A program made the translations under genes and the position numbers. Of a stretch of 64,000 nucleotides of DNA, positions 23,566 through 35,643 are shown one piece after another. The stretch's first letter is position 1. Each line of letters begins with the position of its first letter. Source of the DNA: Apostichopus japonicus (lineage: Eukaryota > Echinodermata > Holothuroidea > Aspidochirotida > Stichopodidae); contig NC_092561.1 of assembly GCF_037975245.1 (NCBI RefSeq), positions 9,173,001 through 9,237,000 of the forward strand, written 5' to 3'. The notes below the pieces were generated by a model. That model was not told the origin of the DNA and did not search any database. It saw only the letters and a list, made by a program, of their open reading frames with translations.

Positions 23566-25078
23566 ATATGTCAAGTTTGGACTTATTTATTTACTTTCTA
23601 CTCTTACCTTTTACTTTTATATATTTGTCTTTTAATTTTAATCTTATGCTATATGTCACAGGTATATCTCACCATTTCAAAGTTACAAAATTATCCATCC
23701 TGCCACCTGAACTGTTTTTGCTATGTCATTCCTTCACTATGCCACCTTGAAATACCCCTTCCAGTCATAATGCACTTGACATTGTGTGTGATTTTTTTTC
23801 AGACAATATTATTGTATGAAGTCTTCACAGTATGAAGTGTGTTTCATTTCAAGAAGTATTCAAATTTTGTTAAGCTATTCCTTCCATTTGAACAAAGTAT
23901 TTCACTTTGAAGTGATCGAAGTAATTTATATTTCATGCCCATATTTTCACAGGACATTAAAACATGTTCTTTCATGGAGAGTGTCACACCAAATGTTTTT
24001 TGTTTTCTTTTTTCTGTTGCTTAAAGTGCCTTATTGTTACAGTTATAAAATCAATAAAAGACCAGGCAACTCTATTTCCACTGTTGACTTATGTTCTACT
24101 ATGCATGTGCAAAAGAAAAAGAAAACAGCCCTACTCAAAATATTTGGTCAGAGTATCCATAGAACGTAATGTATCCAAACACGTCCTGTGTACTGAAAGT
24201 CCGCTTTTAATTTAAGTCCCCATATGTGGCAAAACCACCTCATCCCTCCAAAATACCCTAACTTATCCCAAAGCTGGTGAACACCACACCCATCCCAAAG
24301 CTGGGAAACTCCAAACCCTTCCCCAAATCCGCTAAGTACCACATTCCCTCCCCAAAACCCCTAAAAACACCACACCCCTCCCCTAAACAACACACCCCTA
24401 CCCAAGCCACAGTACTTAACTTCAATATTGGCAAGCGGTTATGTAGTGTGATACATGAACCAAACAAGGATTGGTATTGACTGGAAAACTGTTAACTGAT
24501 ATTTATTGATGAATATAAGCAACAGATGAGTACCCAGCTTTGCAGAATCTCACTGAGTAAGGGCTACTGTGGAATTGTGGTAAGTGGGAAAGTATAAATT
24601 ATTTGGTATTGTAGGTATAAATCATTCGGAATTGTTGGAAGTTCCTTAGAAAGCAACTAGAAATAAGGTTTGGCCTAGGCCATGTTACCTTTGTATATTC
24701 GACATGTGGTATGACCCCTTCAGTTTTGACAACAGGCTCAGGAAAATTTGTGTTACCTTAATAGTTACCACAATTAATTTAGCTAGAAAGGAAACACCAT
24801 CTCCCTTGCCCCCTCCCCCATTTTGTCTCTCTTACCCCTCCCATACGCAGCTCTCAGTAATTTCACATTTTACCTAATCATATATTAGAATTTGGGACAA
24901 AATTTCTTCCAAACCTTAGCACAACTTAAATTACTTAATTTCACGCCACAAAACCTAACATTCCCAATAGACCGTACACTAAAGGAATGGGTTCCACTAC
25001 ATTGAAAACGATTTGAATGAAGTCTTGTCGGTAGTAGCCCATAGCATGAAAACGGCTTGGCGAAAGTCTACCTAATTT
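23566..25078. other. Non-coding stretch
   Basis: AT-rich. At 24230-24410 a CCCAAAGCTGG...CACCACACCC(T/A)CCCC motif repeats imperfectly and makes shadow frames on both strands. No gene recognised. Upstream of 25079 no TATA box is evident. Confidence 0.4.
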
Positions 25079-25090
25079 CAAAATGGCGGC
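25079..25090 (+). promoter_or_regulatory. YY1-type site over the start codon
   Basis: CAAAATGGCGGC matches the YY1 consensus CAANATGGCGGC and includes the ATG of the DED gene. In animal TATA-less genes this arrangement marks a short 5' UTR promoter, and similar sites can set translation start. Occupancy here is inferred. Confidence 0.5.
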
Positions 25091-26112
25091 GACAGCAACA
25101 AAATCGCCGAGTCGAGGTAATCGTTTTGTGACTGGCCGTCTTAGACAACCATTTCACCGAAACTTTACAGCATCATGTAGGAGAGTACAAGATCCACAAA
25201 TGGGAGAACTTTTTTGCTGTAACTCTCTTTCGTTGGTTCGTTTTGACCTATTTTGTGTCAGTTAGGAATACATGTGTGAGGACGAAGTTGGATTGCAATC
25301 GTTGTTTCATAGGTTTTCGTTGATTTTTTCTCGGGTATCTTTGCCCTACCATACATTGGAATTACTTTTAATCCATTCTGTGAGGTTCCGGTAAGTTGTA
25401 AACTATCAATGTCTGTAAATTCTGTGAGTGAAACGTAGGACCGACTTTACGTTAAATGCGGGCAAATTCAAATTTAATGATATGCGTGATCGTTGATCAT
25501 TCTTCGAGGTCACGGGGTCAGACATCCAACTGATATCATAAAAGTAGAAACTGATATATTTGAATGTCACAAGGCCAAGACTGTCAAACTTTCAGTACTT
25601 TGAATAATAATGAAACTGAACATTGACTTGAAGAACAGTATATTAAAGTGAAGTTCCAAATTAAAAAGTAAAATGGCAAGAACCAGGTAGTCAATTTTAT
25701 GGTCACTCTCTCGGTTTCACAGGTACAGGTACCTATTTCCATCACTAATATTTTATCATCAGAACATGTGTTCTGTTTGGTAATGTAGTAAATCATAAAT
25801 CGCATAAACTACAAGTAATTCTTCCGTTTTCTACTTTTTCATCCAGATAGCAGGATGGGTGATGATATGAATTATGGACTCCTGAAGTTGACAGTGGCAA
25901 ACCAGCTCACCAAAGCCAAGTGCCAAGAGATTCATATGTTGTTGGGGATCGCGCCAGCCGTATGTGAAAGAACTTGCAGTGGACTGGAGTTACTAAATGA
26001 GCTGGAATCAATGGGGCACTTTTCAGAAACCAATCTGGATCCGTTAAAACGAACTCTGAGAACTGTGAAACTTATGAGTGCTGTGGCAGTCCTCGATGGC
26101 TACAGACCGTAG
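25083..26112 (+). CDS. Death-effector-domain-only protein (two exons, 99 aa)
   Basis: Exon 1 25083-25116 (MAATATKSPSR) ends at AG|GTAATC. Exon 2 25847-26112 begins after TTTTTCATCCAG, and the phase-1 join gives ...SPSR-D-SR-MGDDMNYGLL... to DGYRP and TAG. Residues 20-93 fit a six-helix DED: helix 1 YGLLKLTVANQL, helix 2 KAKCQEIHMLLG, helix 4 SGLELLNELESMG, helix 5 around NLDPLKRTLRTV. The SGLELLNELE...L and LKRTLR spacing is the DED pattern seen in FADD and caspase-8. The helix-6 RxDL motif is changed (TVKL). DEDs mediate homotypic contacts in apoptosis and innate signalling. A DED-only protein could act as adaptor or decoy, which is inference. An alternative start at Met15 would leave exon 1 untranslated. 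Confidence 0.7.
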
Positions 26113-26982
26113 ATATAGGTCATCAAACTGTCATCGAAAGGTGGACTTGTCGGCTCAATAACCTCTACAGTAGGGATTTATTTCCAGGTATCTCCTGGAC
26201 TGAATGACCTCTGGTGGACATTGCTGGTCGGTGACAAACAAAGTTAAAAAATGATTCTGTTCAGTTATCAAGAATTGAGATCGACATCGAACAGCAATAA
26301 GTTTTTATATTGGAATCATGGAAAAGTATGACATCATTTTATAGTAGTAAGAATCACAGATTGAGTACTTAGAGATGAGACATATCAGGTCCTGTGAAAG
26401 ACTATGGACACTGAAAAACGAGTTTTTGAGAAGTCATGGATTTTAATTTACTTGAAAACTTTACTTGAGTTCATAAGTGTTTTGTTGCCAGAAGTAATGT
26501 TAAAAGTGTTTCAAAAAGCTGTTTCAGGAAAAAATGACCCTTCTCCCCCCCCCCCCAATACCACCCACCCCATCCCACTCTCTTGTCATTATAACTGATC
26601 ATGTAGAACAAGGATATGAATTGTTCATTGATGTCATAGCTGATATATAGTTTTTATTTCTTCCTTTCAAATTTGCTCTGTCCAGTGACAAGTTGTACCT
26701 ATGTCATTATTTCCCGATCCTTCAGCTTAAATGTTTACGTTCCACCCTCCAGTTTGTTTATATTGTGTACTTTGCCTGCCTATTTCATACGCTAGTCTCT
26801 TGTGCTCCTCTTCAGATACTTCTTAAGATAGAAACAAAGTCCAGCAGTTTGAACATCATAATTTGTACAAAGATCTACTTTAATAGCTATTGGAGACCTA
26901 TTTACAGTATGTGTGTGTCTCTCTGGAGGTCAAAAGATGCCCAAGTCCTAACATATTGTCAATGAAAGGGGGAGGAGGGGGA
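26113..26982. other. 3' flank of the DED gene
   Basis: AT-rich, with a C run at 26545-26555. No coding exon and no canonical AATAAA close to the stop codon was recognised. It probably includes the 3' UTR. Confidence 0.4.
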
Positions 26983-27376
26983 TAGGGATGCACCGGATAT
27001 CCGGTCCGGCCGGATAGTGAGCAATTATCCGGTTCCGGTTCCGGCCGGATATTTTTCAAAATCCGGCCGGATCTTTTTCAAAATCTGGCGGGATCTTTTT
27101 CAAAATCTGGCCTGAATTATTCCTTAAAAAGGTGTTGGTATTAACTTAAATCAATGTAAACTATTTCCAAAAATTAATAAAAACATTCAAAGTAAGGAAA
27201 AATTAGGTTTAACATGTTTAGTTTAATTTTCTCAATGGTCTGACCCACTGTTTCTAAAGATCAACCAAAATAATACTCCTTGTTTCATACTTCTACTTTT
27301 TATTAATGAGTTTCTTTTGTGTATGAGAAAATCCGGTTCCGGCCGGATCCAAAAATTTGGATCCGGTGCATCCCTA
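26983..27376. mobile_element. hAT-like MITE with TAGGGATGCACCGG termini
   Basis: Ends are inverted copies: left TAGGGATGCACCGGAT, right ATCCGGTGCATCCCTA. Subterminal CCGGCCGGAT/ATCCGGCCGG repeats occur on both sides. Length is 394 bp with no coding frame. Flanking octamers GAGGGGGA and GAGGGGGT match at 7 of 8 positions, consistent with a hAT target duplication, though the flank is G-rich. This terminus type is widespread in hAT elements of animals. Confidence 0.85.
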
Positions 27377-29314
27377 GAGGGGGTGGGGGAGAGGTGGATG
27401 GAATGGGTGGGTTTGGTATATGAAGGCAGTAGAACCCCTGTGACAAATCTTACGCGTTATGAATTAATCAGGTCACTCATCCGGAATTAAGTTCTTCAAT
27501 ACTGCCCTCATTTCCTTGGGACAACATTTCATATTGTAGTTTTGATTAATAACCCAGGATTAAACTTTGATGAAATTGTATATAACAGATTTGTGGCTTG
27601 TAATTCATAAATAGCCGGGTGATTATGAAATGGATTTACTTTTTGGGGTAATTAGGGCGCTTTTGCCGATGAGTAATGGGACTTAGCTAGATCGGAAGAG
27701 TGACCTTTGTGGATGCTATCAATCATATCAAGGTTAATTTGAATTATGAATCATTTTTTCAATCAAACTATTGCACTTTTCATTTGTATCGTGGTAGAGA
27801 TATATACTTAAATGTCTAAAAAAATTAATTAGTGGTATCTAGTATATAGGATATATGACATATAATGTAAATGTACTTTAGGTGCAGACGATGCACTCTG
27901 TGAAAGTGCAATGAAATTATTGCCATGTGGATCTGAAAATGAATTCCTTTTATGATTTATGGCATCATTATTGTCATTGCCCTTTATTCCAACGGATATT
28001 CCAGTGTTAGATTCAGTGATGATGGCTTAATTTAATTCCTTGGAATTTTTTTTCATCTTTAGATGAAAATCACATCCTCAAATAAGTTTGTATCCATAGT
28101 GAAGATATCAAATATTTCAAATTGTTGCGATAGTTTGTAAATGCATCTGGCAATATTTGGCAGAATGAATGGTGTCATCACCGTGGCAATTGAGCAGAAT
28201 ATATTTTTCCTTTTTTTTTGGCGATATGTAAATCATTTTATTCCAAACAGGAAAGTGATATTTTGACAAAACATTGCTGAAGTTCTAAATACAGTGATCA
28301 TGGAAAGGTATTAAAGCAAAACATTCCAAATGTATTAACATTTCAAGGATAAATCAATAAGAAGAATATAATAATCAAAATAAAAATGAAGCAATTTTAC
28401 TCAAAATGTTTGAGAAAGCATTTGATGAAACTAAAATGAACCCCTTCTGAACAATTGTTTTCACAAAGTGAATGGTTTTATTTACCATGCAATTATAATT
28501 ACTTTCACTTCTTAACATAATTTATCACCTGGACACTTAACATAGTTACCTTTCTGTCAGTCACATTCAAAGTTTGGACAGTCAAAACTTTAGCAAAAAA
28601 GAAAAGGAAAAACAAACAAAAACGGTCACTTTCAGCAAATTATTTGGAAAGAAATTGGACTTGAGTCAAATTAAAGAATAAGATTATAACAGGAATTGAA
28701 CTCAGAAAAAGGAATTGAAGTTGAAATTGTTTATAAAAATCGACTCAAAACTTTGATGAAAGCAGCTGTTTTACTTTTGGAAGCTTACATGGTTGGGACA
28801 GAGGAGGTTTGTATTTGTATTTTTATACAACCCAAACAAAGAGATGTCCTTCAAAATAGTCGTCACAAAAGTGCAACTTTCATTCAAACTTAATCATCAT
28901 TTATTGTGCAATTAGTAGAAGTTGAATCATCTCAATTATTGATCCCCTCCCCCCTCCTCCCTCCCCTCCTCACCCTCCTCCCTTCCCTCCTCCCTCCCCT
29001 AAGAGGTCCATGTAAGAGTTTTGGGGGTATTGTTGGTAAATCTGTTGTAGGTACAGCAGGGTCTGTTAACACCCTATGGACAATTTTGAATTCTATTAAG
29101 TTATAGTCAAAACATATATCTCAGGGTACACCCATCTCTGGCAAAGAAAACTAAACAATTTTCCTGACCCCAGCCCAGTTTTTAAGTTTGTGATTTTGTT
29201 GTTATTATCTCATTACTTTTTATAATCATTTTTAATATACATGCATATTTCCAAAAACAAGACCGGTTTCAGGTGGCAGGTCTGGATTTGTGTTCTCCTT
29301 TATTCCATCTAATA
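27377..29314. other. Non-coding stretch, no gene seen
   Basis: AT-rich, with a CTCCCCTCC pyrimidine tract at 28943-29000. The 28696-28893 frame (65 aa) lacks a convincing start or splice context. Probably intergenic or intronic DNA. Confidence 0.4.
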
Positions 29315-29715
29315 AATTATAATAATAATATAAGAATTTGTAAAGCGCTTTTTTCCAGTTCAAAAAAAAATGCTCAGAAGTGCTGCAGGAGCAAAGTACC
29401 CAAAATGGACACAACAGTTATCAAACAAATGGATACGCATTCATGAATAAGAACGTCTTGAGTTCTTTCTGGAAAGTTGACACATGCTGGATTGTTTTCA
29501 GATGTAAGGGAAGAATGTTCCAGAGCTGTGGAGCTGATCTAGCAAAGCAACGATCCCCAAAGGTGGAAGTGCGAACAGTAGGAACAGATAGCATATATGT
29601 TGTACGCTTGAACAAAGCACCCTGCTAGGTCTGTATTCTTGGAGAAGCTCTTGTAGGTAAACTGGGGCTAAACCATTCCTTGCTTTGAACACAAGGACAA
29701 AAATGTATACCAATA
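29315..29715 (-). mobile_element. CR1/L2-like LINE 3' end (minus strand)
   Basis: On the minus strand, LVFKARNGLAPVYLQELLQE followed after a frame change by FGDRCFARSAPQLWNILPLH and STFQKELKTFLF is the typical C-terminus of a CR1/L2-group reverse transcriptase. The downstream AAAGCGCTTTACAAATTC and (TTATTA)n tail is the usual 3' end. A frame change and missing upstream domains make it a dead 5'-truncated copy. It lies in the intron just before the coiled-coil exon. Confidence 0.85.
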
Positions 29716-29752
29716 ACTATGTTGTTTTTATCTCTTCTCTCTCTCTTTATAG

Positions 29753-32700
29753 ACAAGAGGAATTGGAAAGAAAGGCCAAGGAAGAGGAGAGACTGTTAAT
29801 GCTGAAGATAGAAGAAGAACAGAAAAGAGAAAAGGAACTGGAGAGAATCAGACAGGTATTGTGTTATAACATACTAGGTAAATGTCATACGTAACAGTTT
29901 GTCAGTATGTTACAGAATCAGACAGGTATTGTGTTATAACATACTAGGTAAATGTCATACGTAACAGTTTGTCAGTATGTTACAGAATCAGACAGGTATT
30001 GTGTTATAACATACTAGGTAAATGTCATACGTAACAGTTTGTCAGTATGTTACAGAATCAGACAGGTATTGTGTTATAACATACTAGGTAAATGTCATAC
30101 GTAACAGTTTGTCAGTATGTTACAGAATCAGACAGGTATTGTGTTATAACATACTTGGTAAATGTCATACGTAACAGTTTGTCAGTATGTTACAGAATCA
30201 GACAGGTACTGTGTTGTAACATACTAGGTAAATGTCATACGTAACAGTTTGTCAGTATGTTACAGAATCAGACAGGTATTGTGTTATAACATACTAGGAA
30301 AATGTCATACATAACAGTTTGTCAGTATGTTACAGAATCAGACAGGTATTGTGTTGTAACATACTAGGTAAATGTTATACGTAACAGTTTGTCAGTATGT
30401 TACAGAATCAGACAGGTATTGTGTTATAACATACTAGGTTAATGTCATACGTAACAGTTTGTCAGTATGTTACAGAATCAGACAGGTATTGTGTTATAAC
30501 ATACTAGGAAAATGTCATACGTAGCAGTTTGTCAGTATGTTACAGAATCAGACAGGTATTGTGTTATAACATACTACTAGGTAAATGTCATACATAACAG
30601 TTTGTCAGTATGTTACAGTATCAGACAGGTATTGTGTTATAACATACTAGGTAAATGTCATACATAACAGTTTGTCAGTATGTTACAGAATCAGACAGGT
30701 ATTGTGTTGTAACATACTAGGTAAATGTCATACATAACAGTTTGTCAGTATGTTACAGAATCAGACAGGTACTGTGTTATAACATACTAGGTAAATGTCA
30801 TACGTAACAGTTTGTCAGTATGTTACATGGTTCATTTTAATAAAATCGCATGTAACAGTATATGATATGTTATATCATAGGTTATGCAATTGCTTATGTC
30901 ATATAACTAGGGTTACCACCGAGTTGCCGTCACAGTGGACACATCTATGGTTTAGGAACACATGTAAAAAGACACGAGCTGCTATAGTCATGAACCCGGT
31001 TTGAAAAGCTTGTGGGAAAACCATACAGCCTTACATATTTCACTACGCCTAGTAAAAATGTAATACAATAGACAAATTTCAACACCAGTTAATAGGACGC
31101 TGGGAAAAAACCAACATTGTGAGTGTAATGATATTATACTTGTTTGCACAGTGTCGGAAGTAAATGAACATGTGTTTACAGAAGCCAACCAGTAGTTTCT
31201 ACACCAAATTACAAATGATATTTGGCCTACACCAAATATGGAAAGATTAATGGTCAACAGGTTTATCTCAAGTAGTTTTCAAGTAGTTTTCAAGACTGTA
31301 TTGAATGCTCGGGGGCCACGGAGCAGATCACATAAATTTTGTTTTACACTGTAACGCTTACTCAATACCCCAGGGGTTCGTTTATCCTAGAAAAGCTAAG
31401 TGATACCTCATACATAGATAATGTTGGTTTTACAACAATATTAAGAGTAGTTTCTTGTGAACATGATATTAAGTATTCAAAATTCAACGACGTTCCGTTG
31501 TCCAATGCCGGACGTCCATGTGTTCATCAAGAGGTCACGCACGGTGGAGCACATTGCCGGACCGCCCGCCCGATATAATACAGAATGACGTGTATACCGA
31601 CACCACCTGGTAGCATCATTTTCAAGGCCATCATTAAATTATCGCAATCACAGGATGGGCTCCTGTTAGCATTAATTAGCTAGAGGGTACGGTCAGAGGA
31701 TCTCACCCTGGGAGTTGATTACTGGTTCGGCTTCGGAACCTGTAAATCACGATCACTCAAGCAAAAACACTGTTGAGATATTCTCTCTTAACCCTCTCAT
31801 CAATGTGAGTAATATTTGAATGGAAAACTGGATGAAGTTCAATCAAATGGTAAATGTGAGTAGTCACATATAGAAATCATATGGCGGTAACTTAGATAAA
31901 AATCATATTGAAATCCTTCCTGATTCGAATGCTTATCCAGATCTGAGCAAAATCTTTGCGGCATACCGATTCGCTCCTAGATCTCGAGGGAGACAGGAAT
32001 GATGGGATATGTCGGATCCAAAACTGTCGATTCGATCCAGATACAACAGCGCACCTCCAAAGAGCCCTTTTTAAGAGCCAATCACAAACGCATCCAAGAA
32101 ATTTCCCCAAGTAAGCACCTGCCTGCAACCTGTGCTGTCTAGAAGATGAATCCCTGCGACTAAAATGTGATCGCTCTAAAAGGATTAATTGTGGGTCAGA
32201 CCAGTCGCATAGCTAGGGATTTGCCAAGGGAGGGGTGAAGGCTGTAGGCAAACTATCTAAGCGTAGCGAACCATAAAAGAAAACTTTGGCTGAAAATGCC
32301 TCCCAGATCGCTGGAAATGTCACTTCCCAGGCCTTGTAAGTTGCATCTAACCTTTTTTATATTGAAATTACTAGCGATATAAAAAAAAAATTTCTTTAAA
32401 TATGCTCAAGGGGGCGGGTGGTCGCCCTCTTTGCCCCCCCCCCCTTGGCTATGCGCCTGGATCAGACGAAAAAACAAAATTTTCTTTTATATGTGAGCGT
32501 GAGAACAGACGAGTATACATACACGGTCCCAGGGGTGCATTAAATCTTCAGAGCTGCCAGGATGGAATTAAGGAGCTCACTGACAGAATAACTTTAATTA
32601 TAACTAATGATACACGACACCATTGCCCCCTAAAATACACTAGTAAGTCTGAAAATGGGTTCAACCAATGCTGAACTTTCAACAAGCATTTTTACGCTAC

Positions 32701-33685
32701 TTCCTCAAAAGTAAGAATTAAATGCACACTGAGGCATGTTAACGTCTAGTCACACAATCCTTCAATGTCTAGGAATGTAGTTCTGGGGATCTGACTGAGC
32801 CCCTAGGCAAGTATGCCTTGCATTTTGTAGCAATTTTGTAGTGTGCTAAATACTTTTCTTCGCCCATACTTATGACTCTTGAAATATGTGTAACATTCTC
32901 AAGCAGATCTTTTTTGTTGCTTTCGGTACGTTTTTTTTTTGCGTTGTCATTCAATGCTAATATTCCTAATCAAAGTAGTTTGATTGCTTTGACTAGCAAA
33001 GTTTCATTTCGAAACGGTGAATCCAAAGATTCTTCTACGGAGGCTTAACGGGAGGCTATAACAGCTGTTAACCTCCGAGGAAGATCCTGCTAGGATAGAT
33101 ACATCAGGCTTTCTCTAACATTTACATGCATCCTAAGTGAAAAGAAAGTTCTTTTTTTTTTAAAAGTGGAACTTTTACATGTGGTTGTTACTACAATGTA
33201 AGAGTGACCAAAGTGACAATCTGTTGAGAGTATAAAACAATTTGGAGAAAACCTAAGATAATTAGCTATTGCTTCAAGTATCGAATGCCTTATCGTGATA
33301 TTTCTGGACTGCGGTGTCGATGAAAACTTCATTAAGACCCACAATTGTTTAAACATTTTTTTTTCAGATCCAAAGGTTAGAAGAAGAGGCCAGATTCAAG
33401 GTCCGGAAAGAGCTAGAGAGGCGGCGAGCTAGAGCTCTCAGAAGGCGGGAACAAAACTTGGAGCAGCAGGGCCACATGAACGGACTGAGGCGAACGCAAG
33501 GTATGACAAAGCCCTGGGTGTTTACCTACTACGTACACTGGCCCAGGGACACGTACGAACGGAGGCTGCCCTCTGGAGACAAGAAGAAAAAGCGGGGCGC
33601 GATGAGAAAGTCCAGAGCTAAGACAGCGCCACCAGTTATGGTTGAAGCTAAATCAAATATGTCTGATTCTGCCGCTGGTCCTTGA
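29753..33685 (+). CDS. Coiled-coil/basic C-terminal protein, last two exons (partial gene)
   Basis: Exon n-1 29753-29855 follows TCTCTCTCTTTATAG, enters in phase 2 and ends CAG|GTATTG in phase 0. The terminal exon 33368-33685 follows TTTTTTTTCAG and ends TGA. The first encodes a highly charged helix (QEELERKAKEEERLL, KREKELERIRQ). The last continues it (QRLEEEARFKVRKELERRRA), then has a non-coiled WVFTYYVHWPRDTYERRLP segment and a basic tail DKKKKRGAMRKSRAK. About 139 residues are visible; the N-terminus was not found, though 20945-21118 may belong here through an unseen exon. AATAAA at 33919-33924 is a plausible polyadenylation signal. I do not recognise the family; coiled-coil cytoskeletal or ciliary proteins are one possibility. 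Confidence 0.6.
29844..30833 (+). repeat. 70-bp tandem array carrying copies of the exon end and splice donor
   Basis: Fourteen units of 70 bp (one of 73 bp at 30544) start inside the coiled-coil exon. Every unit repeats AATCAGACAG|GTATTGTG, the last bases of the exon plus its donor, and ends GTCAGTATGTTACAG, which resembles an acceptor. Units differ by 0-3 bases, so expansion is recent. Array length is likely polymorphic. Confidence 0.97.
30834..32201. other. Intron between the coiled-coil exons, no other gene seen
   Basis: Non-coding AT-rich DNA. The segment around 32060-32130 (GCCAATCACAAACGC...AAGTAAGCACC) resembles 38765-38825 and marks an old dispersed repeat. Frames at 30988-31257 (minus) and 31339-31578 have no support. 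Confidence 0.4.
32202..32459. mobile_element. Complete hAT-like MITE, 258 bp, with near-perfect target duplication
   Basis: Starts CAGTCGCATAGC and ends GCTATGCGCCTG, inverted to each other with one mismatch in the outer 12 bases. Flanking octamers GGTCAGAC (32194-32201) and GATCAGAC (32460-32467) agree at 7 of 8. The interior is the reverse complement of the MITE parts in the introns of genes 2 and 4 (from 10640 and 54906). No coding frame. Confidence 0.82.
32468..33367. other. End of the coiled-coil gene intron
   Basis: No gene or clear repeat. It ends with the pyrimidine tract and acceptor for the terminal exon. Confidence 0.4.
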
Positions 33686-33829
33686 AACGCACGTACGAAC
33701 GGAGGCTGCCCTCTGGAGACAAGAAGAAAAAGCGGGGCGTGATGAAAAAGTCCAGAGCTAAGACAACGCCACCAGTTATGGTCGAAACTAAATCAAAAAT
33801 GTCTGATTCTGCCGCTGGTCCTTGAAACT
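33550..33829 (+). repeat. 140-bp tandem duplication of the terminal exon end
   Basis: 33550-33689 is repeated at 33690-33829. The first unit holds the basic C-terminal tail and stop codon of the coiled-coil protein. The second holds the same bases, with a few substitutions, in the 3' UTR after the stop. The coding frame is unaffected because the first stop is intact. Confidence 0.95.
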
Positions 33830-35570
33830 AAAACGAAAAAGGTTGGTAGCTGTTTGGAACAAAAGAATATGAACATGAATGTTGATGAAACTACCTGAAT
33901 TTCTGAAAATGTGCAAAAAATAAACCTTCTTTTGTGTGTCCCCCCCTCCACCCTCCAGATGTAGACCTTGTGGCTTGTGAAATATTCTGAATTTGTGTAA
34001 AGTTACAAAAGATAATCCTTCCTGTGTGTGTGTGTGTTTTATTTCCACCCCAACAGCTGTAGACTTTGTGTGACCTTGTGTGAAGTGCAAAAAATCATTC
34101 TTCTCTTGTTTTATTTTTTGTGCTTTTATATTTCAACTATTGTGATACAGGAATGAAGAGTCAGCCAATCCTCACGTGACAGTATTTCTCAAGAGAACCG
34201 TTTTTGTACACAGTTTAATTTATCGAGCAATGTCATCATGCATGATACAGCCCAATGAATGACCTATCTTTTGGACCGGGGAAACCCTTCGGTTAGGGAT
34301 AATCCCTAGGGTTACTCCTAACCAGAGAAATACTGCATCACATGTAGTATCATGCAATACCGTACTTCTTGAGGCAATGCAACTTGCCACATTATAACTT
34401 GTCTTGAGAAATGAAAAAAAACTTGAGGTCTTGGTGGAAGAGTTATGTTGTCTCTGAATATTCAACAGTTCTGGGAGGTACAGCAGCAGCCGGTTGGGAA
34501 AATTTCTGTCCAGTTTATGGACAAAGTAAAATTGACTCTGTCTGTCATATCATTGAGCTATTATCACAGACTGCAAAGGTTTTCCCATCCAGGGGTGGCA
34601 ACCGTACCAAAAAAAGAGAAAGTATGATCCCGATTATTGGAATAATAATAATATATAAATTACTGTAAGGGTATGTCCTGAATGGGATGGTTTGATTACT
34701 TGAATCAAAGTTACCTAACAATGTCTAGAGAGAAAAGAAAAGAAAACAATTAAGAAGTTCATGTTTGCAATCAAAGGAGAAAAAAATTTTTTTTTTACTG
34801 TGTGACTTGATCATTTACTACATAGAAGAGGATATTTAATGGCTACATCATTTTTTTTTTTTTTTTTGGGGGGGGTTCTTGTTTTGTTTTTTCATCAGAG
34901 GAAAATCTTAAAGCAAGCAATGAATGTTTCGTTCAGCTTCCTCAAATAATCAATGATATTAATTAATAATATATTCAATGTTTTGTTGATAAAATTATTC
35001 CAGAATAAGTGAAAAATCAAAGAAAGATATGAAACTCTCAATTCTGAGGGTTATTGTAGTATTCTACTACATTGTACATTCATGTACAAACCAAATTAAC
35101 AATTTTTGTAAAAAATATTTTTAGTTTTTTTTTTAATTTGTCAGGTTTATAATAAATATAAACCCTTTCAGAGACAAATGCCAATTTATGATATTGTTTA
35201 TTTTGTCAGTTCTTAAGAATAAGAAAAAAAATATAAAGGAAACATAGTGCATTTTGTTGAAAATTGAAAATCAGTCTACTCATCATGTCCTTAATCTTCA
35301 AATCCCTTTTTTCTCTAGCCAAAATTTGTTTACTATACCCAAGTTTGTTTGTTTGTTTTATTTCTTCGGCGGTTTTCCAATTCATTTTTCCATTTTTCAT
35401 TTACTTGTCTACTACATACATTAATAACAGACACTGCTGCTTTCTGGGTTGTGTGGAATGTAATTGTGGCGCGAGCCCTGGTTACAACGGTATGCCGATG
35501 GTATTGTTGCTCCTGACAGGTGGTTTCTTGTAAGAAACGGTTCATATTCAAGAACTGCCACCAACTAAGT
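33830..35570. other. 3' UTR and downstream DNA of the coiled-coil gene
   Basis: AATAAA at 33919-33924. Further on there is AT-rich DNA with T runs (34850-34867). No gene recognised. Confidence 0.45.
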
Positions 35571-35643
35571 GCTGCATATTTCAGTTGGTAGAGCACTGGG
35601 CATGTTATCGAAAAGTCACATGGTTTCAAATCCCATTCTAGAC
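35571..35643 (+). repeat. tRNA-derived SINE head (degenerate)
   Basis: TTTCAGTTGGTAGAGCAC resembles a Pol III A box region and GGTTTCAAATCCC a B box, at tRNA-like spacing (about 40 bp apart). The acceptor stem does not pair well and the anticodon arm is imperfect, so this is a SINE or tRNA pseudogene rather than a working tRNA. Confidence 0.6.

Noticed and set aside
29844-30833. CRISPR-like array
   Set aside because: Units are contiguous 70-bp tandem repeats without unique spacers, in a eukaryotic intron.
35571-35643. Functional tRNA gene
   Set aside because: A and B box-like words are present but the acceptor stem and anticodon arm do not fold properly; more likely a SINE.
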